This document shows positions 22,530-31,100 of a DNA stretch of 40,639 nt, piece by piece. The stretch's first letter is position 1, and each line of letters begins with the position of its first letter. The notes beneath the pieces were generated by a model. It was given only the letters and a program-made list of their open reading frames with translations, was not told the DNA's origin and did not search any database. This DNA is from Planctomycetia bacterium. Lineage in GTDB: Bacteria > Planctomycetota > Planctomycetia > Pirellulales > UBA1268. The stretch is taken from positions 1 to 40,639 of the forward strand of contig JAPLNQ010000141.1 in the NCBI GenBank assembly GCA_026401075.1. The letters run 5' to 3'. A program made the position numbers and the translations under genes.

Positions 22530-24023
22530 TCACGACCTGAACAGCATGCTCGCCTCGGCCTCTCGATCGCTCCCCACCATCGCTTCGAGGTCAGCCACGA
22601 CGTCACGCAGCGCGACGGCCTGGGCAGTCATCTGCTCGGCCGCCACCGAGCCCTGCTCGGCGCCCGCCGCCGCGTGGTGGGTGACCTGCTCGATCTGGCC
22701 GATCGCCGCCCCGATCCGCGCCACCGCATCGTGCTGAGCGCGGCTGCCATCGCGGACTTCGTCCATCAGGGTGCGAACTTCAGTCGCCATTGTTGCCAGC
22801 GTGCGGATCGCCTCCGACAGTTGCGTCATTTTCCCGTGGCCGGCGTGGGTGCGGGCGATCGACTCCTCGATCAGGGCGGTGGACTCGCGAGCAGCACCGG
22901 CGCACCGCTGCGCCAGTCGCCGCACCTCGTCCGCCACGACGGCGAACCCCTGGCCCGCCGCCCCCGCACGAGCCGCCTCCACGGCGGCATTGAGCGCAAG
23001 AATGTTCGTCTGAAAGGCGATCTCATCGACCAGTTTGTTGATCGTGGAAATCCGCCCGCCTGCCTCTGCGATCTTCTCGATGGCCGTCACCATCTCGCCG
23101 AGCAGGGCCGTGGCACCGGCAAACTCCTGCTGCTCGCGGGCCACGAGTTCGCTGGCCGACTGCGTCCGCCGGGCGTTGTTGGTCGCCCCTGCAGCCATCT
23201 GCCGGGCGGAGGCCGATATCTCTTCGAGCGCGGCGACCTGCTCGGTGGCGCCATGGGCCAGGTGCCGGCTCGACGAGGCGACCTCCGTCGCACCGCTGGC
23301 CACATGTTCGGAACTGTCAGAGAGCGTGCCGATGGCCTGCCGCAGGGCGGCGGCATGGCGACGAATGCCGAGCCAGGCGGTCACCAGCGCGATCGCCGTC
23401 AGGATGAGGCCTGCCACCTGCAGCAGGTCGCCCCACCTGCGGTAACGCAGCGTCGCCTCCTCCGTGCGGTCGTCCAGGAGCGTCGCGAACTCACCGATTG
23501 GCCCCATGATGATGCCCTTGTCGGAGTGATACTTGTCGTCGTGCATGATGCGGCGGGCCAACTCGGGATCGGGTGCCCCCTTCCGCGTGTAGCCGCCGCG
23601 GCCGTCGTCAAACTCCCCCTTCATCGCGTGCATGGCGATCGTCTCGGTCGTCACGAGGGCGTTGGAATTGTCCTCGGCCTCTTGGAGCTTGGCGAACTCC
23701 TCGCTCGTGAAGCCCTGCTGCTGCATGAGCGTGCGCAGCGGCACCGTGCGGCCATCTGGCCGTGTTTTTTTGCCGTTCCGAACATCGAGCACGTGCCAGA
23801 ACTCTCGCTCATACGTCGGATCGCCTGTCACGACGTAGGTACGGGCCAGCCGTGTGAGTTCGTCAGAACTGGCACGCAGTTCGCTGGCCAGCCGCAACGA
23901 CTCATGCCTGTTGGTATGGCTGCGGTTTAAATCCCGCTGGTTCAGAAACATCAGCCACGACAACACCATCAGGCCGATGACGGGGCCGAGCGACGTGAGC
24001 AGGAGACGCTGTGTGGTGTTCAT
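22530..24023 (-). CDS. methyl-accepting chemotaxis protein MCP3
   Basis: This is a 497-aa transducer unlike MCP1 and MCP2. An N-terminal TM (about 8-27) is followed by a periplasmic domain with [26 protein letters not shown] and [25 protein letters not shown], a pattern I have seen in CHASE3-like environmental transducers. The second TM (about 200-222) has no clear HAMP after it. The cytoplasmic part has tip [46 protein letters not shown] split by family-standard positions, then ends in SMLFRS without the xFxNF tail of the other two. Start ATG 24023 gives [17 protein letters not shown]. It is the first gene of the chemosensory operon. The ligand is unknown. Confidence 0.92.
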   Translation of the reverse strand: MNTTQRLLLTSLGPVIGLMVLSWLMFLNQRDLNRSHTNRHESLRLASELRASSDELTRLARTYVVTGDPTYEREFWHVLDVRNGKKTRPDGRTVPLRTLMQQQGFTSEEFAKLQEAEDNSNALVTTETIAMHAMKGEFDDGRGGYTRKGAPDPELARRIMHDDKYHSDKGIIMGPIGEFATLLDDRTEEATLRYRRWGDLLQVAGLILTAIALVTAWLGIRRHAAALRQAIGTLSDSSEHVASGATEVASSSRHLAHGATEQVAALEEISASARQMAAGATNNARRTQSASELVAREQQEFAGATALLGEMVTAIEKIAEAGGRISTINKLVDEIAFQTNILALNAAVEAARAGAAGQGFAVVADEVRRLAQRCAGAARESTALIEESIARTHAGHGKMTQLSEAIRTLATMATEVRTLMDEVRDGSRAQHDAVARIGAAIGQIEQVTHHAAAGAEQGSVAAEQMTAQAVALRDVVADLEAMVGSDREAEASMLFRS

Positions 24024-24164
24024 GGGGTCGGAAGCGGGAGGGGCTAGCCAATAAAATCAGTGTAGTTCCGATTTCTTGACAGCCGCGGGAAGGGGCTACA
24101 ACCCGCACAACCGCTGCGAACCGACCCAGCCAAGCCTCATACTCAGTCTCTCTCTGGAGTCAGC

Positions 24165-24647
24165 CTATTTCTGCAGGTAGGCCAGCGTGTCGGTGTGGTG
24201 GCCGATCACCATCCACTTCCCGTTTTCCTTGCGGAGCGTGGTCGTCGTCCGGATCGACACGGGCTGCGGCTTGCCATCAATGACGTTCTCGCCCTTCTCG
24301 TAGTAGTGGGCGACGGCAAGCTGCGGGCTGGCCACCACGTGCATATCGGTCGCGTCGACCTTGCCACCCAGTTTTTTAGCAGCCTGCCTGTCCCAGTAGG
24401 GCTCGATCTGCGCCCAGCCGACCTGCATACCGCCCACCGGACCCATGTAGGTCACGTCATCGGCATGCGACCAGACGGCCTTGATGGGCCCCGCTTCCCC
24501 GGTGAACAGCAGATTGAGTGCCTCGTGAAACTTCCCCACGGCGGCCTTGGCCCCCTGCACATCGTCTTCAGCCGCCCGTGCATGGGACATCGGCATGAAC
24601 GAAACGGCTGCCACAACCAGCAGTGCCACGGTGAGTCGATTGCGCAT
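24165..24647 (-). CDS. exported NTF2-like (SnoaL/DUF4440-type) protein
   Basis: This 160-aa protein has a signal peptide (MRNRLTVALLVVAAVSFMP, cut near AxA at 24-26). The mature part has the NTF2-like cone fold signature. A helix AKAAVGKFHEALNLLFTGE leads into AVWSHADDVTYMGPVGGMQVGWAQI, and beta strands HVVASPQLAVAHYYEKGE and RTTTTLRKENGKWMVIGHHTD close it. Such proteins are periplasmic or secreted ligand-binding or ketosteroid-isomerase-like enzymes, and no substrate can be named. Start ATG 24647 has GGGGA 8 bases upstream. It follows MCP3's start on the same strand at 141 bases distance, so it may be expressed separately or lead the operon. Confidence 0.82.
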   Translation of the reverse strand: MRNRLTVALLVVAAVSFMPMSHARAAEDDVQGAKAAVGKFHEALNLLFTGEAGPIKAVWSHADDVTYMGPVGGMQVGWAQIEPYWDRQAAKKLGGKVDATDMHVVASPQLAVAHYYEKGENVIDGKPQPVSIRTTTTLRKENGKWMVIGHHTDTLAYLQK

Positions 24648-24783
24648 GACGGATGTCCCCGGGAAGGCGAGAGGTTCGTGGTCCTCTCCATCGAGGACGC
24701 ACCCGCGGCCATGCTAGCAGGTGCCGGTCAAAGCAGCATGCTCCGCGCGCTTGCGGGGCCACGGCCCTCGCCGGGCAGCGCTT

Positions 24784-26430
24784 TCAGGACGCGGTGGCGG
24801 CCTCGATGACCTGCCGACGGGCCCTGGCACGCCATCGCGCCCATGTGCTCCAACCAAACATCGCCATGCCGATCCCGGCGAAGACGATCGTGGACGGCTC
24901 GGGCACCACGGTCAGCGTGCCGCTCGACTGGGAGAACTTCAGTTGCTGGTTGTTGGCGGTCCAGCCGGTGTACCAGTCGCCACTTGCATCCGGACTGCTG
25001 AAAGACATCCCGTTGAAGTCGGTGCCGACAGCACTCAGCGAGATCGAACTGAAGCTGCCAGTTTGGCTCGTGAACCCGCTGAACAAGCCGAACGATGTCT
25101 GGTCGGCATAGCTGCCAGACAACGTCAGGTTGAGCAGGCCGCCATAAGTCACGGAGGGTGAACCACCAGTGAATGCAACCTGATCGAACAGGCTGCCGGC
25201 GGTCGTGCCGGTGACTGAGAGATTCGTCGTTGCGCCGGAATTGAGGTTAAGGCTGCCGACAGTGAGAGTCGCGATGGTGTCGGTCAGGGTGGAGCCCGCC
25301 GAGGTGCCGCCCGGGGCAAACGTGCCACCAGAGAGCACGGTCACCGCGCCACGAAGCCGGCCGGAGCCTCCGAGATAGCCGGTGCTGTTGACCGTGACGG
25401 TCGGGCTGGCCAGCGTGCCGTTCACCAACACGTTGGCAGTGACCGAGGTGGTTCCGGTGTAGGTACTGCTGTTCGTGAGCACATAGTCGTTTTTCCCGAG
25501 GAACGCGACGTTCACGATTCCGTTGGTCGAGTTGTCGCGAATGACACCGTCGATGGTCACGGTCTGCAGATTGCCCGTACCACCGCCCGTGAAGGTCAAC
25601 GTCTTGGCGGTCGTGACGGCGGCATTGGCGACGTTGAAGTCGGCGGCCGTGAACTGCAGGCTGTTGGAGTTGTTGTTCGTAAGCTGGATGGTGGCGTCGT
25701 TGCCCATCTGGAAGTTGGCGGTCGAGGTGCCCGAGTAGCCGACGGTATTGCCCAAGCTAAAATTCAAGGTCGCCGCCGTGGCCCCACCGATCTTCACCGT
25801 CCGGCCATCGAGCGACGTGACCTTGTCGGTTCCCACAAGCGTGACCGTTCCAGAGTCGATCGTCATGCCGCCGAAGCCGCCAGCAATCGTGGCCACGGAC
25901 GTGATGGAGAGATCCGCCCCCCCTTGCTTGACGAGCGTACCGCCACCCGAGATTGAACCAGTCAACTGTAGATTGTGGTTCGTGCCGAGGTTGAAGGTGC
26001 TGGTGCCCGACAGTGCGAGGGGCGCGGAGATGGTGTCCTGGAGCGTGGTTCCTGAAACGACAGTGGTCGTAATCGTGGCCCCATTGATCAGTGTCAGGAT
26101 ATTCGTCGACGAACTGCTGCGAACGGTAAACGCTGATGCCTGACTGGCTGACCCGTCGTTGCTGAAGAGAATGGAGTCGATGTTCACCACGCCGACGTTA
26201 TTGTTACTGGTCGTGTTCGCCGGCGTACCCGAGAACACAAGGGAATAAGTGCCGGAGGTGCTCGGCTTGTTTGGTGCGCCGCCGACCCAATTCAAGTTCG
26301 CGCCCCACACCTGGGAACTGGCGCCGCTCCACGACGAGATCGTGCCGGCAGACGCGGTGCTGGCAGGAGCCAGACCGAGGAGGGCAACCAAGGCAACGTG
26401 GATCGCAGTCGTTACGGAAAAACTCTTCAT
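24784..26430 (-). CDS. autotransporter-strand-repeat protein with PEP-CTERM sorting signal
   Basis: This 548-aa exported protein starts MKSFSVTTAIHVALVALLGL (signal peptide, cut near ASA). The body is Thr/Ser/Gly/Asn-rich beta-helix sequence of the autotransporter-associated beta strand type, including GGGTLVKQGGADLSI, YTGTTSVTANVLVNGTL and GYLGGSGRLRGAVTVLSGG...FAPGG. The C-terminus is a PEP-CTERM signal: VVPEPSTIVFAGIGMAMFGW, then the Arg-rich tail WARWRARARR. Exosortase should cleave at PEP and release or anchor it outside the cell, probably in matrix or surface material. The exosortase gene is not in the window. An upstream in-frame start at 26478 is disfavoured because the signal peptide begins at 26430. 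It is divergent to the sulfatase gene. Confidence 0.9.
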   Translation of the reverse strand: MKSFSVTTAIHVALVALLGLAPASTASAGTISSWSGASSQVWGANLNWVGGAPNKPSTSGTYSLVFSGTPANTTSNNNVGVVNIDSILFSNDGSASQASAFTVRSSSSTNILTLINGATITTTVVSGTTLQDTISAPLALSGTSTFNLGTNHNLQLTGSISGGGTLVKQGGADLSITSVATIAGGFGGMTIDSGTVTLVGTDKVTSLDGRTVKIGGATAATLNFSLGNTVGYSGTSTANFQMGNDATIQLTNNNSNSLQFTAADFNVANAAVTTAKTLTFTGGGTGNLQTVTIDGVIRDNSTNGIVNVAFLGKNDYVLTNSSTYTGTTSVTANVLVNGTLASPTVTVNSTGYLGGSGRLRGAVTVLSGGTFAPGGTSAGSTLTDTIATLTVGSLNLNSGATTNLSVTGTTAGSLFDQVAFTGGSPSVTYGGLLNLTLSGSYADQTSFGLFSGFTSQTGSFSSISLSAVGTDFNGMSFSSPDASGDWYTGWTANNQQLKFSQSSGTLTVVPEPSTIVFAGIGMAMFGWSTWARWRARARRQVIEAATAS

Positions 26431-26653
26431 GGATCGCGAAGACTCTTGAGGAACATGTGACCGAACGCTCGACACCACGAAGAGGCGCCAAATGAGTTTT
26501 TATTTCGTCAAGTTTTTATCTGCTCTTTTTTTGATTCCATATATGTGCCCGCAAATAGCCTGCCAGACGACTTGCCGCCCGCCCTCGGCCGACGGGCGTT
26601 GCGTGCCTCAAACTGATAGCCTTCAGCCGTTGCGTGAGCGTCACCCCACCCCA
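26431..26653. promoter_or_regulatory. AT-rich divergent intergenic region between the PEP-CTERM and sulfatase genes
   Basis: Both neighbours are transcribed outward from this 223-base gap. The stretch at about 26493-26547 is strikingly AT-rich for this GC-rich sequence, with T runs and CATATATG. It probably holds one or both promoters. I could not assign boxes with confidence. Confidence 0.4.
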
Positions 26654-28087
26654 ATGAGCGGTCATCGCATGCTTCACCTCGCCCTGTCTCGTCTCTCACT
26701 GGCCTTGTGTCTGTGCCTCCCGTTCGCGGCCGCTGCGGCTGCGGGGCCGGCGGCCCGCCCGAACGTGCTGTTCATCATCGCCGACGATGCGTCTTGCCAT
26801 TTCGGCGCCTACGGCTGTTCCTGGGCCAAGACTCCCAACATCGACGCCCTCGCCGCCAGCGGCATCGTCTTCGACAACGCGTACGTGCCAACATCCAAAT
26901 GTTCGCCCTGCCGAGCCGGCCTGCTCACCGGCCGCAACCCGTGGCAGCTTGAGGAGGCGGCTAATCACTGGCCCACGTTCCCGCCGAAATTCATGGCGTT
27001 CACCGAGGTGCTCGCGGCTGACGGAATCAGTTGCGGCGCGAGCGGGAAGTTCTGGGGACCGGGCGTCGCGAAAACCGCCGACGGAGCACCACGCTCGTGG
27101 GGCCTGCGGAACTCCAGCTTCAAGAAGTTCCTCGAGTCAGCACCGGCCGACCGCCCGTTCTTCTACTGGTTTGGCAGTGCGAATCCCCATCGGAAATATC
27201 AGCCCGATGCCGGCATGGCCGCCGGCAAGAAACCCGCCGATATCGACCGCGTGCCGGCCTACTGGCCCGACAAAGACGTCGTCCGCCGCGACATGCTCGA
27301 CTACGCGACCGAGATCGAGGCGTATGACCGCGAGGTGGGCGAACTGATCGCGACGCTCCGCGAGAGCGGCCGCGCCGAGAACACGCTCGTGATCGTGACG
27401 TCCGACCACGGCATGCCATTCCCGCGAGTGAAGGGGCACACGTATGACATGGCCCACCGCGTGCCGTTGGTCGCCTGCTGGCCCGCCGGGATCGTGCACC
27501 CGGGCCGCCGAGCGGAGCAGCTGGTCAGCATCATCGACTTGGCGCCGACGTTTCTCGAGCTCTTCGGCGTCGACGGCATGAAAGCCGGCATGGCGACGAT
27601 CACGGGTGGGAGCGTTGCGGACCTCTTGCGGGACAGCCCGCAAGCTGAGCGACCGTTTGTGATCGTGGGCCGGGAGCGAAACGACGTCCGCTGCCGGCCG
27701 GGGACTGAATCGGGGCTTGGCTACCCGGCGCGGGCCATCCGGCAGAGCACGCTCTTCTACGTTCACAACTTTGCCCCGGACCGCTGGCCCTGCGGCAACG
27801 TGGAACTGGGCCTGCTCGACACCGACGACGGTCCGACCAAGTCGCTCATCGCAGCGGCAGGGCCAGATGACCGCCATTGGCAGCTCTGCTTCGGCAAGCG
27901 GCCGGCCGACGAACTCTACGACCTCGCGACCGATCCCGACTGCGTGCAGAACCTCGCGGAGGAGCGACCTGAGAAGACCGCCGCCCTGCGGGACACGCTC
28001 TTCGCCGAACTACGACGGCAGGCCGACCCCCGGATCCTCGGGCAGGGCGACGTCTTCGACGCGTATTCGTCGCCCAAGGCGCCGTAG
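26654..28087 (+). CDS. secreted type I sulfatase, heparan N-sulfatase-like
   Basis: This is a 477-aa exported sulfatase of the alkaline-phosphatase superfamily. A signal peptide (LHLALSRLSLALCLCLPFAA) is followed by RPNVLFIIADDASCHFGAYG, the first metal-binding strand with two Asp. The formylglycine motif C-x-P-x-R is CSPCR at residues 83-87, followed by AGLLTGR, so Cys83 should be converted to formylglycine. VIVTSDHGMPFPRVKGHTYD supplies the distal metal ligands. The 'DHGMPFPR' form and overall length recall the SGSH-like branch (S1_8), acting on N-sulfated or related sulfated glycans, but substrate is uncertain. ATG 26654 or 26669 could be the start; the frame further upstream is AT-rich and lacks family similarity. 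Planctomycetes typically carry many such genes. Confidence 0.92.
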   Translation: MSGHRMLHLALSRLSLALCLCLPFAAAAAAGPAARPNVLFIIADDASCHFGAYGCSWAKTPNIDALAASGIVFDNAYVPTSKCSPCRAGLLTGRNPWQLEEAANHWPTFPPKFMAFTEVLAADGISCGASGKFWGPGVAKTADGAPRSWGLRNSSFKKFLESAPADRPFFYWFGSANPHRKYQPDAGMAAGKKPADIDRVPAYWPDKDVVRRDMLDYATEIEAYDREVGELIATLRESGRAENTLVIVTSDHGMPFPRVKGHTYDMAHRVPLVACWPAGIVHPGRRAEQLVSIIDLAPTFLELFGVDGMKAGMATITGGSVADLLRDSPQAERPFVIVGRERNDVRCRPGTESGLGYPARAIRQSTLFYVHNFAPDRWPCGNVELGLLDTDDGPTKSLIAAAGPDDRHWQLCFGKRPADELYDLATDPDCVQNLAEERPEKTAALRDTLFAELRRQADPRILGQGDVFDAYSSPKAP

Positions 28088-28092
28088 GATCG

Positions 28093-28106
28093 AGCCGCTC
28101 GCGGCT
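28093..28106. terminator. short hairpin between convergent genes
   Basis: AGCCG at 28093-28097 and CGGCT at 28102-28106 pair around a CTCG loop, just after the sulfatase stop and before the convergent small gene. No T run follows, so a role in termination is only a guess. Confidence 0.25.
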
Positions 28107-28125
28107 TGCGAACGGCAGGAGCCAG

Positions 28126-28383
28126 TTACCGCACGAATATTTCCCGCACGATCTCCTTGGCGGTCGCCGCGAAACTATTGTGCTCGTCGATTTCCGAGCG
28201 GATCAGCTGGATCTGCATTTCACGACGGTCGAGTTCGGCCCGCAGTCGCTTGATCTCGGTCCCGCAATCCGGAGGGGGACTTCGAAGCACGACCACCTCT
28301 CGGGGCTTCGGCACCGAAAGCCCACCCGCAAAGCAGGCAATCCCGATCACAACCACCGTTGCACCAACCATCAGACGGGTCAT
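28126..28383 (-). CDS. small membrane-anchored coiled-coil protein, unknown function
   Basis: This 85-aa protein has one N-terminal hydrophobic helix (LMVGATVVVIGIACFAGGLSV, about 4-24). A Pro-rich spacer is followed by a charged helix with coiled-coil character (EIKRLRAELDRREMQIQLIRSEIDEHNSF). It would be an inner-membrane or exported anchored protein with its helix outside the cytoplasm or in the periplasm. I recognise no family. Support for a real gene: start ATG 28383 has GGAG 8 bases upstream, the composition is protein-like, and the frame is not antisense to any better gene. It lies downstream of the PPC gene on the same strand with a 179-base gap. Confidence 0.6.
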   Translation of the reverse strand: MTRLMVGATVVVIGIACFAGGLSVPKPREVVVLRSPPPDCGTEIKRLRAELDRREMQIQLIRSEIDEHNSFAATAKEIVREIFVR

Positions 28384-28562
28384 GCTTGGCACTCCGTTAC
28401 AGGGCCTCCAGGGCCGGACTCCGATCCTCACGCAATCCTAACAATTCTTTTTTGGTCGCAGCAAGATCACTTTGAGGGACTGAGTTCGGGCTGGCCTGCC
28501 CGCGCGACCGGTGGTATTGGCGGCGGCCGCCCGTCATCTGGGAATGCCGATCCGGCAACGCC

Positions 28563-31073
28563 TCACAGCTTCGGATCGATGCGGAGCGTGCCGCTGCCCG
28601 AGCGCTGGTGGATCTCCTGGCCGGCGGCCTGCACGATCACCTCGCAGGCGAGCCCCTTGACCGCGCCCATCAGCGCCTCGTTGCTCGCCTCGATCTCGAA
28701 GGCCACGTCTTTCGAGTCCTTCGTGATCACCGGCAGCGGCTCGACGACGCTCACTCCCTTGGGCAGGCCGACGAGCTTCACGCTCGCAGTTCCCTCGAAC
28801 GGGCTCTTCTGCCGCACCGTCCAAGTAAACCGCTTTCGCTCACCACGGCGGACGCTCTCCGGCTCGCTGGCCAGTTCGACGAAGGTCTCCGCCGTGACGA
28901 TCTCGACGATCTCCGTCGAGACCCGCACGCGGCCGGCGCCGAAATACCAGCCCGCTTCGAAGCCCTGCGTGGTCGTCGCCGTGACGACGAGCGGCTGGCT
29001 GCCGAGCGCCGCGTCGACAGCGGCGGAGAGCTTGAGTTCGCCCTCGCTCTGCCCCGATTCGATCGTCACCTTCGGCTGTGGCGAGAGTCCCTTAGGCACC
29101 CAGTCGCAGAGGAATTCGACCGGCTCGTCAAAGCCGTCGCGCCGCATGATCTTCACCGGAATGGAGAGCTCGCCGCCGCGGACGATCGGCGCCCGCGGCT
29201 TTTCGATGTCGATCGAAAACGGGGCTGGCTCCGTGACGGCCAAAACGTATGTGTCGAGCCGCACCGTCCGCCATGCGTCGCCGTTGTACCAGCTGCAGAA
29301 GGGGAGATTCTGCTGAGACGGGCTGATGATCTTCTTCGCGGGATCCACCGGCCGGGCCTCCAGCGTGATGAGCGCGGCAGCGAGGGGGGCCGTTGCGTCG
29401 GCAACAAACTGGACGGGCCACATCTTCTGGCCGGCAGGAATCTTCGGCGACACGAGCCGCACGCCCGCCGGCAGACCGTGGGCCACGATTTCGAGATCAC
29501 CCTTAAACACGCTCCCTTGGCCCTGCGGCAGCGTGACGTTCACCGTCCAGCGGCCGCCCTGCGGCACGGCCAGGCTGGTCGCGCGGACCCGCTCCTGCCA
29601 ATAGAAGGCCGTGCTCGCCAACAGCGTGTAGACGGCGTCGGGCGGCTGCTCGATCTCGATGCGGTAGACGCCGGTGGGGCAGCCGAACCCGGTCGTGTCG
29701 CTGATCTCAAGTGCATAATCGCCGTCGGCCTTGGGCTCCCAGACCACCGACGGATCGAGCGTGTCTTTCAGCACCGACGCCGAGTAGGCGGTGGTGCCGA
29801 ACACCTCACGATCCGCCATCGTGGAGTCGTCGGCCTGCACTTCGACCGGGCCGGGGTTGCCCTCGGCATCGAGCGGTCGGATGCGGAGCGAGACGTCGAG
29901 CGGCGTGCCGATGGCGGCGGCGAAGACCCGTAGCCGGTAGCGATCCCCCTTCTTCACCGTCACGCGGAAGGAGTCGGTGTCGCTAGGAGCGTCTAGGATG
30001 CCGTTGGCCGCGGCAGGCAGGCTCTCGATGCGGGTCTCCGCGGCAACCGTGTCTTCGAGCAGGTTGGGGAACGGGCTCGACCGCAGCATGAGCCCCGAGG
30101 GGCCGTCGCCGAAATGCTCGAACGTGCCGGGCGTCTCGGGCACCTGAACCGTCTCGTCAAAGTCGCCGAGCGGATCGCCAATGAACCTCACGGCCAGCGG
30201 CTTTCCCGCCGGCCCGCCGGCCGGATAGGCAGCGAGCGGACGCCGGTTGGTACCGATGTGGACACAGTAGGGGTGGTCCGCAGCCATGAAGACCGTTCGC
30301 TTCACCTCGACGAACACCGCACCGTCTCGCGGCAGCTTGACCGACAGAAGCGGGTCCTGGATGTGCAGCGGGTTGTCGTCGTTGGCGGCTAGTTCGCGGC
30401 CCTCCTCGTCGAGGATCCGCATCGCAACGTCGAACGACGTGTCGCCAAACCGCTGGTCGGTGTTGCGGACCGCGTCTACTTCGACCGAGAGCCGCTGGCC
30501 GGCGACCGCAGGAACCTTGTAGAGATCGATGTCCCCGGCCGAGCTGTTGCCCACCCGCCCGCGGACCGTCACGTTGGGCGTCACCGCCATCGCGGTCGCG
30601 CACGTGTCGTTGGAGTTGGCCGTCTTTTCGTCTTCGTCAACGACAGGGAACGGCGTGACGTGGAACGTCGACACGGTCGAGAGTTCCCTGGCGGTCCGCA
30701 CACGAAACGGAAACTCTCCCAGCGGACAATCGGCCGCGATCTCGAACCTGCACGTGAGCGTGCTCTGGTAGTCCTTCGCGGTCTCGGTCTTGATGTCCAC
30801 TGCCCGGATGCCGGGCCGGTAGAAGACCACCTCCTGCGGGTTTTCCAGGCAGTAGCCCCGCATCGTCACTCTGACCTCCGTACCGCGCTGGCCGCAGCGG
30901 GGTTCGACAGAGTCGATGTGGTAGTGGTAGGCGATGTTCTGGGCGACGGCGACGGGAGCCATCCCGATCGCCATGCACACCACACCGAACATCGCGACAG
31001 TCACACCGGAAAACCGGTGCAACGGCCAGAAAGGCAGACGCCCTGACGACTCACTGCGCCCACACTGCGTCAT
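28563..31073 (-). CDS. exported PPC-domain protein (planctomycete DUF1501/DUF1549-linked), copy A
   Basis: This 836-aa protein has a signal-peptide-like segment (VTVAMFGVVCMAIGMAPVAVAQ, about 24-45). An N-terminal Ig-like domain (about 50-145, SVEPRCGQRGTEVRVTMRGYCLENPQEV) is followed by a PPC domain with AGDIDLYKVPAVAGQRLSVEVDAV (about 180-203) and LAANDDNPLHIQDPLLSVKLP. Further beta-rich domains follow, ending GQEIHQRSGSGTLRIDPKL. No catalytic motif is visible. Such proteins accompany DUF1501 and DUF1549/DUF1553 proteins in planctomycetes and may bind polymers or the partner proteins at the cell surface. Start ATG 31073 has GGGGAC 6 bases upstream; a GTG at 31097 is an alternative. It starts 27 bases after the DUF1549 gene ends, and has a divergently transcribed paralogue at 34983. 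Confidence 0.85.
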   Translation of the reverse strand: MTQCGRSESSGRLPFWPLHRFSGVTVAMFGVVCMAIGMAPVAVAQNIAYHYHIDSVEPRCGQRGTEVRVTMRGYCLENPQEVVFYRPGIRAVDIKTETAKDYQSTLTCRFEIAADCPLGEFPFRVRTARELSTVSTFHVTPFPVVDEDEKTANSNDTCATAMAVTPNVTVRGRVGNSSAGDIDLYKVPAVAGQRLSVEVDAVRNTDQRFGDTSFDVAMRILDEEGRELAANDDNPLHIQDPLLSVKLPRDGAVFVEVKRTVFMAADHPYCVHIGTNRRPLAAYPAGGPAGKPLAVRFIGDPLGDFDETVQVPETPGTFEHFGDGPSGLMLRSSPFPNLLEDTVAAETRIESLPAAANGILDAPSDTDSFRVTVKKGDRYRLRVFAAAIGTPLDVSLRIRPLDAEGNPGPVEVQADDSTMADREVFGTTAYSASVLKDTLDPSVVWEPKADGDYALEISDTTGFGCPTGVYRIEIEQPPDAVYTLLASTAFYWQERVRATSLAVPQGGRWTVNVTLPQGQGSVFKGDLEIVAHGLPAGVRLVSPKIPAGQKMWPVQFVADATAPLAAALITLEARPVDPAKKIISPSQQNLPFCSWYNGDAWRTVRLDTYVLAVTEPAPFSIDIEKPRAPIVRGGELSIPVKIMRRDGFDEPVEFLCDWVPKGLSPQPKVTIESGQSEGELKLSAAVDAALGSQPLVVTATTTQGFEAGWYFGAGRVRVSTEIVEIVTAETFVELASEPESVRRGERKRFTWTVRQKSPFEGTASVKLVGLPKGVSVVEPLPVITKDSKDVAFEIEASNEALMGAVKGLACEVIVQAAGQEIHQRSGSGTLRIDPKL

Positions 31074-31100
31074 TGAAAAGTCCCCGTCAACCTTCACACG

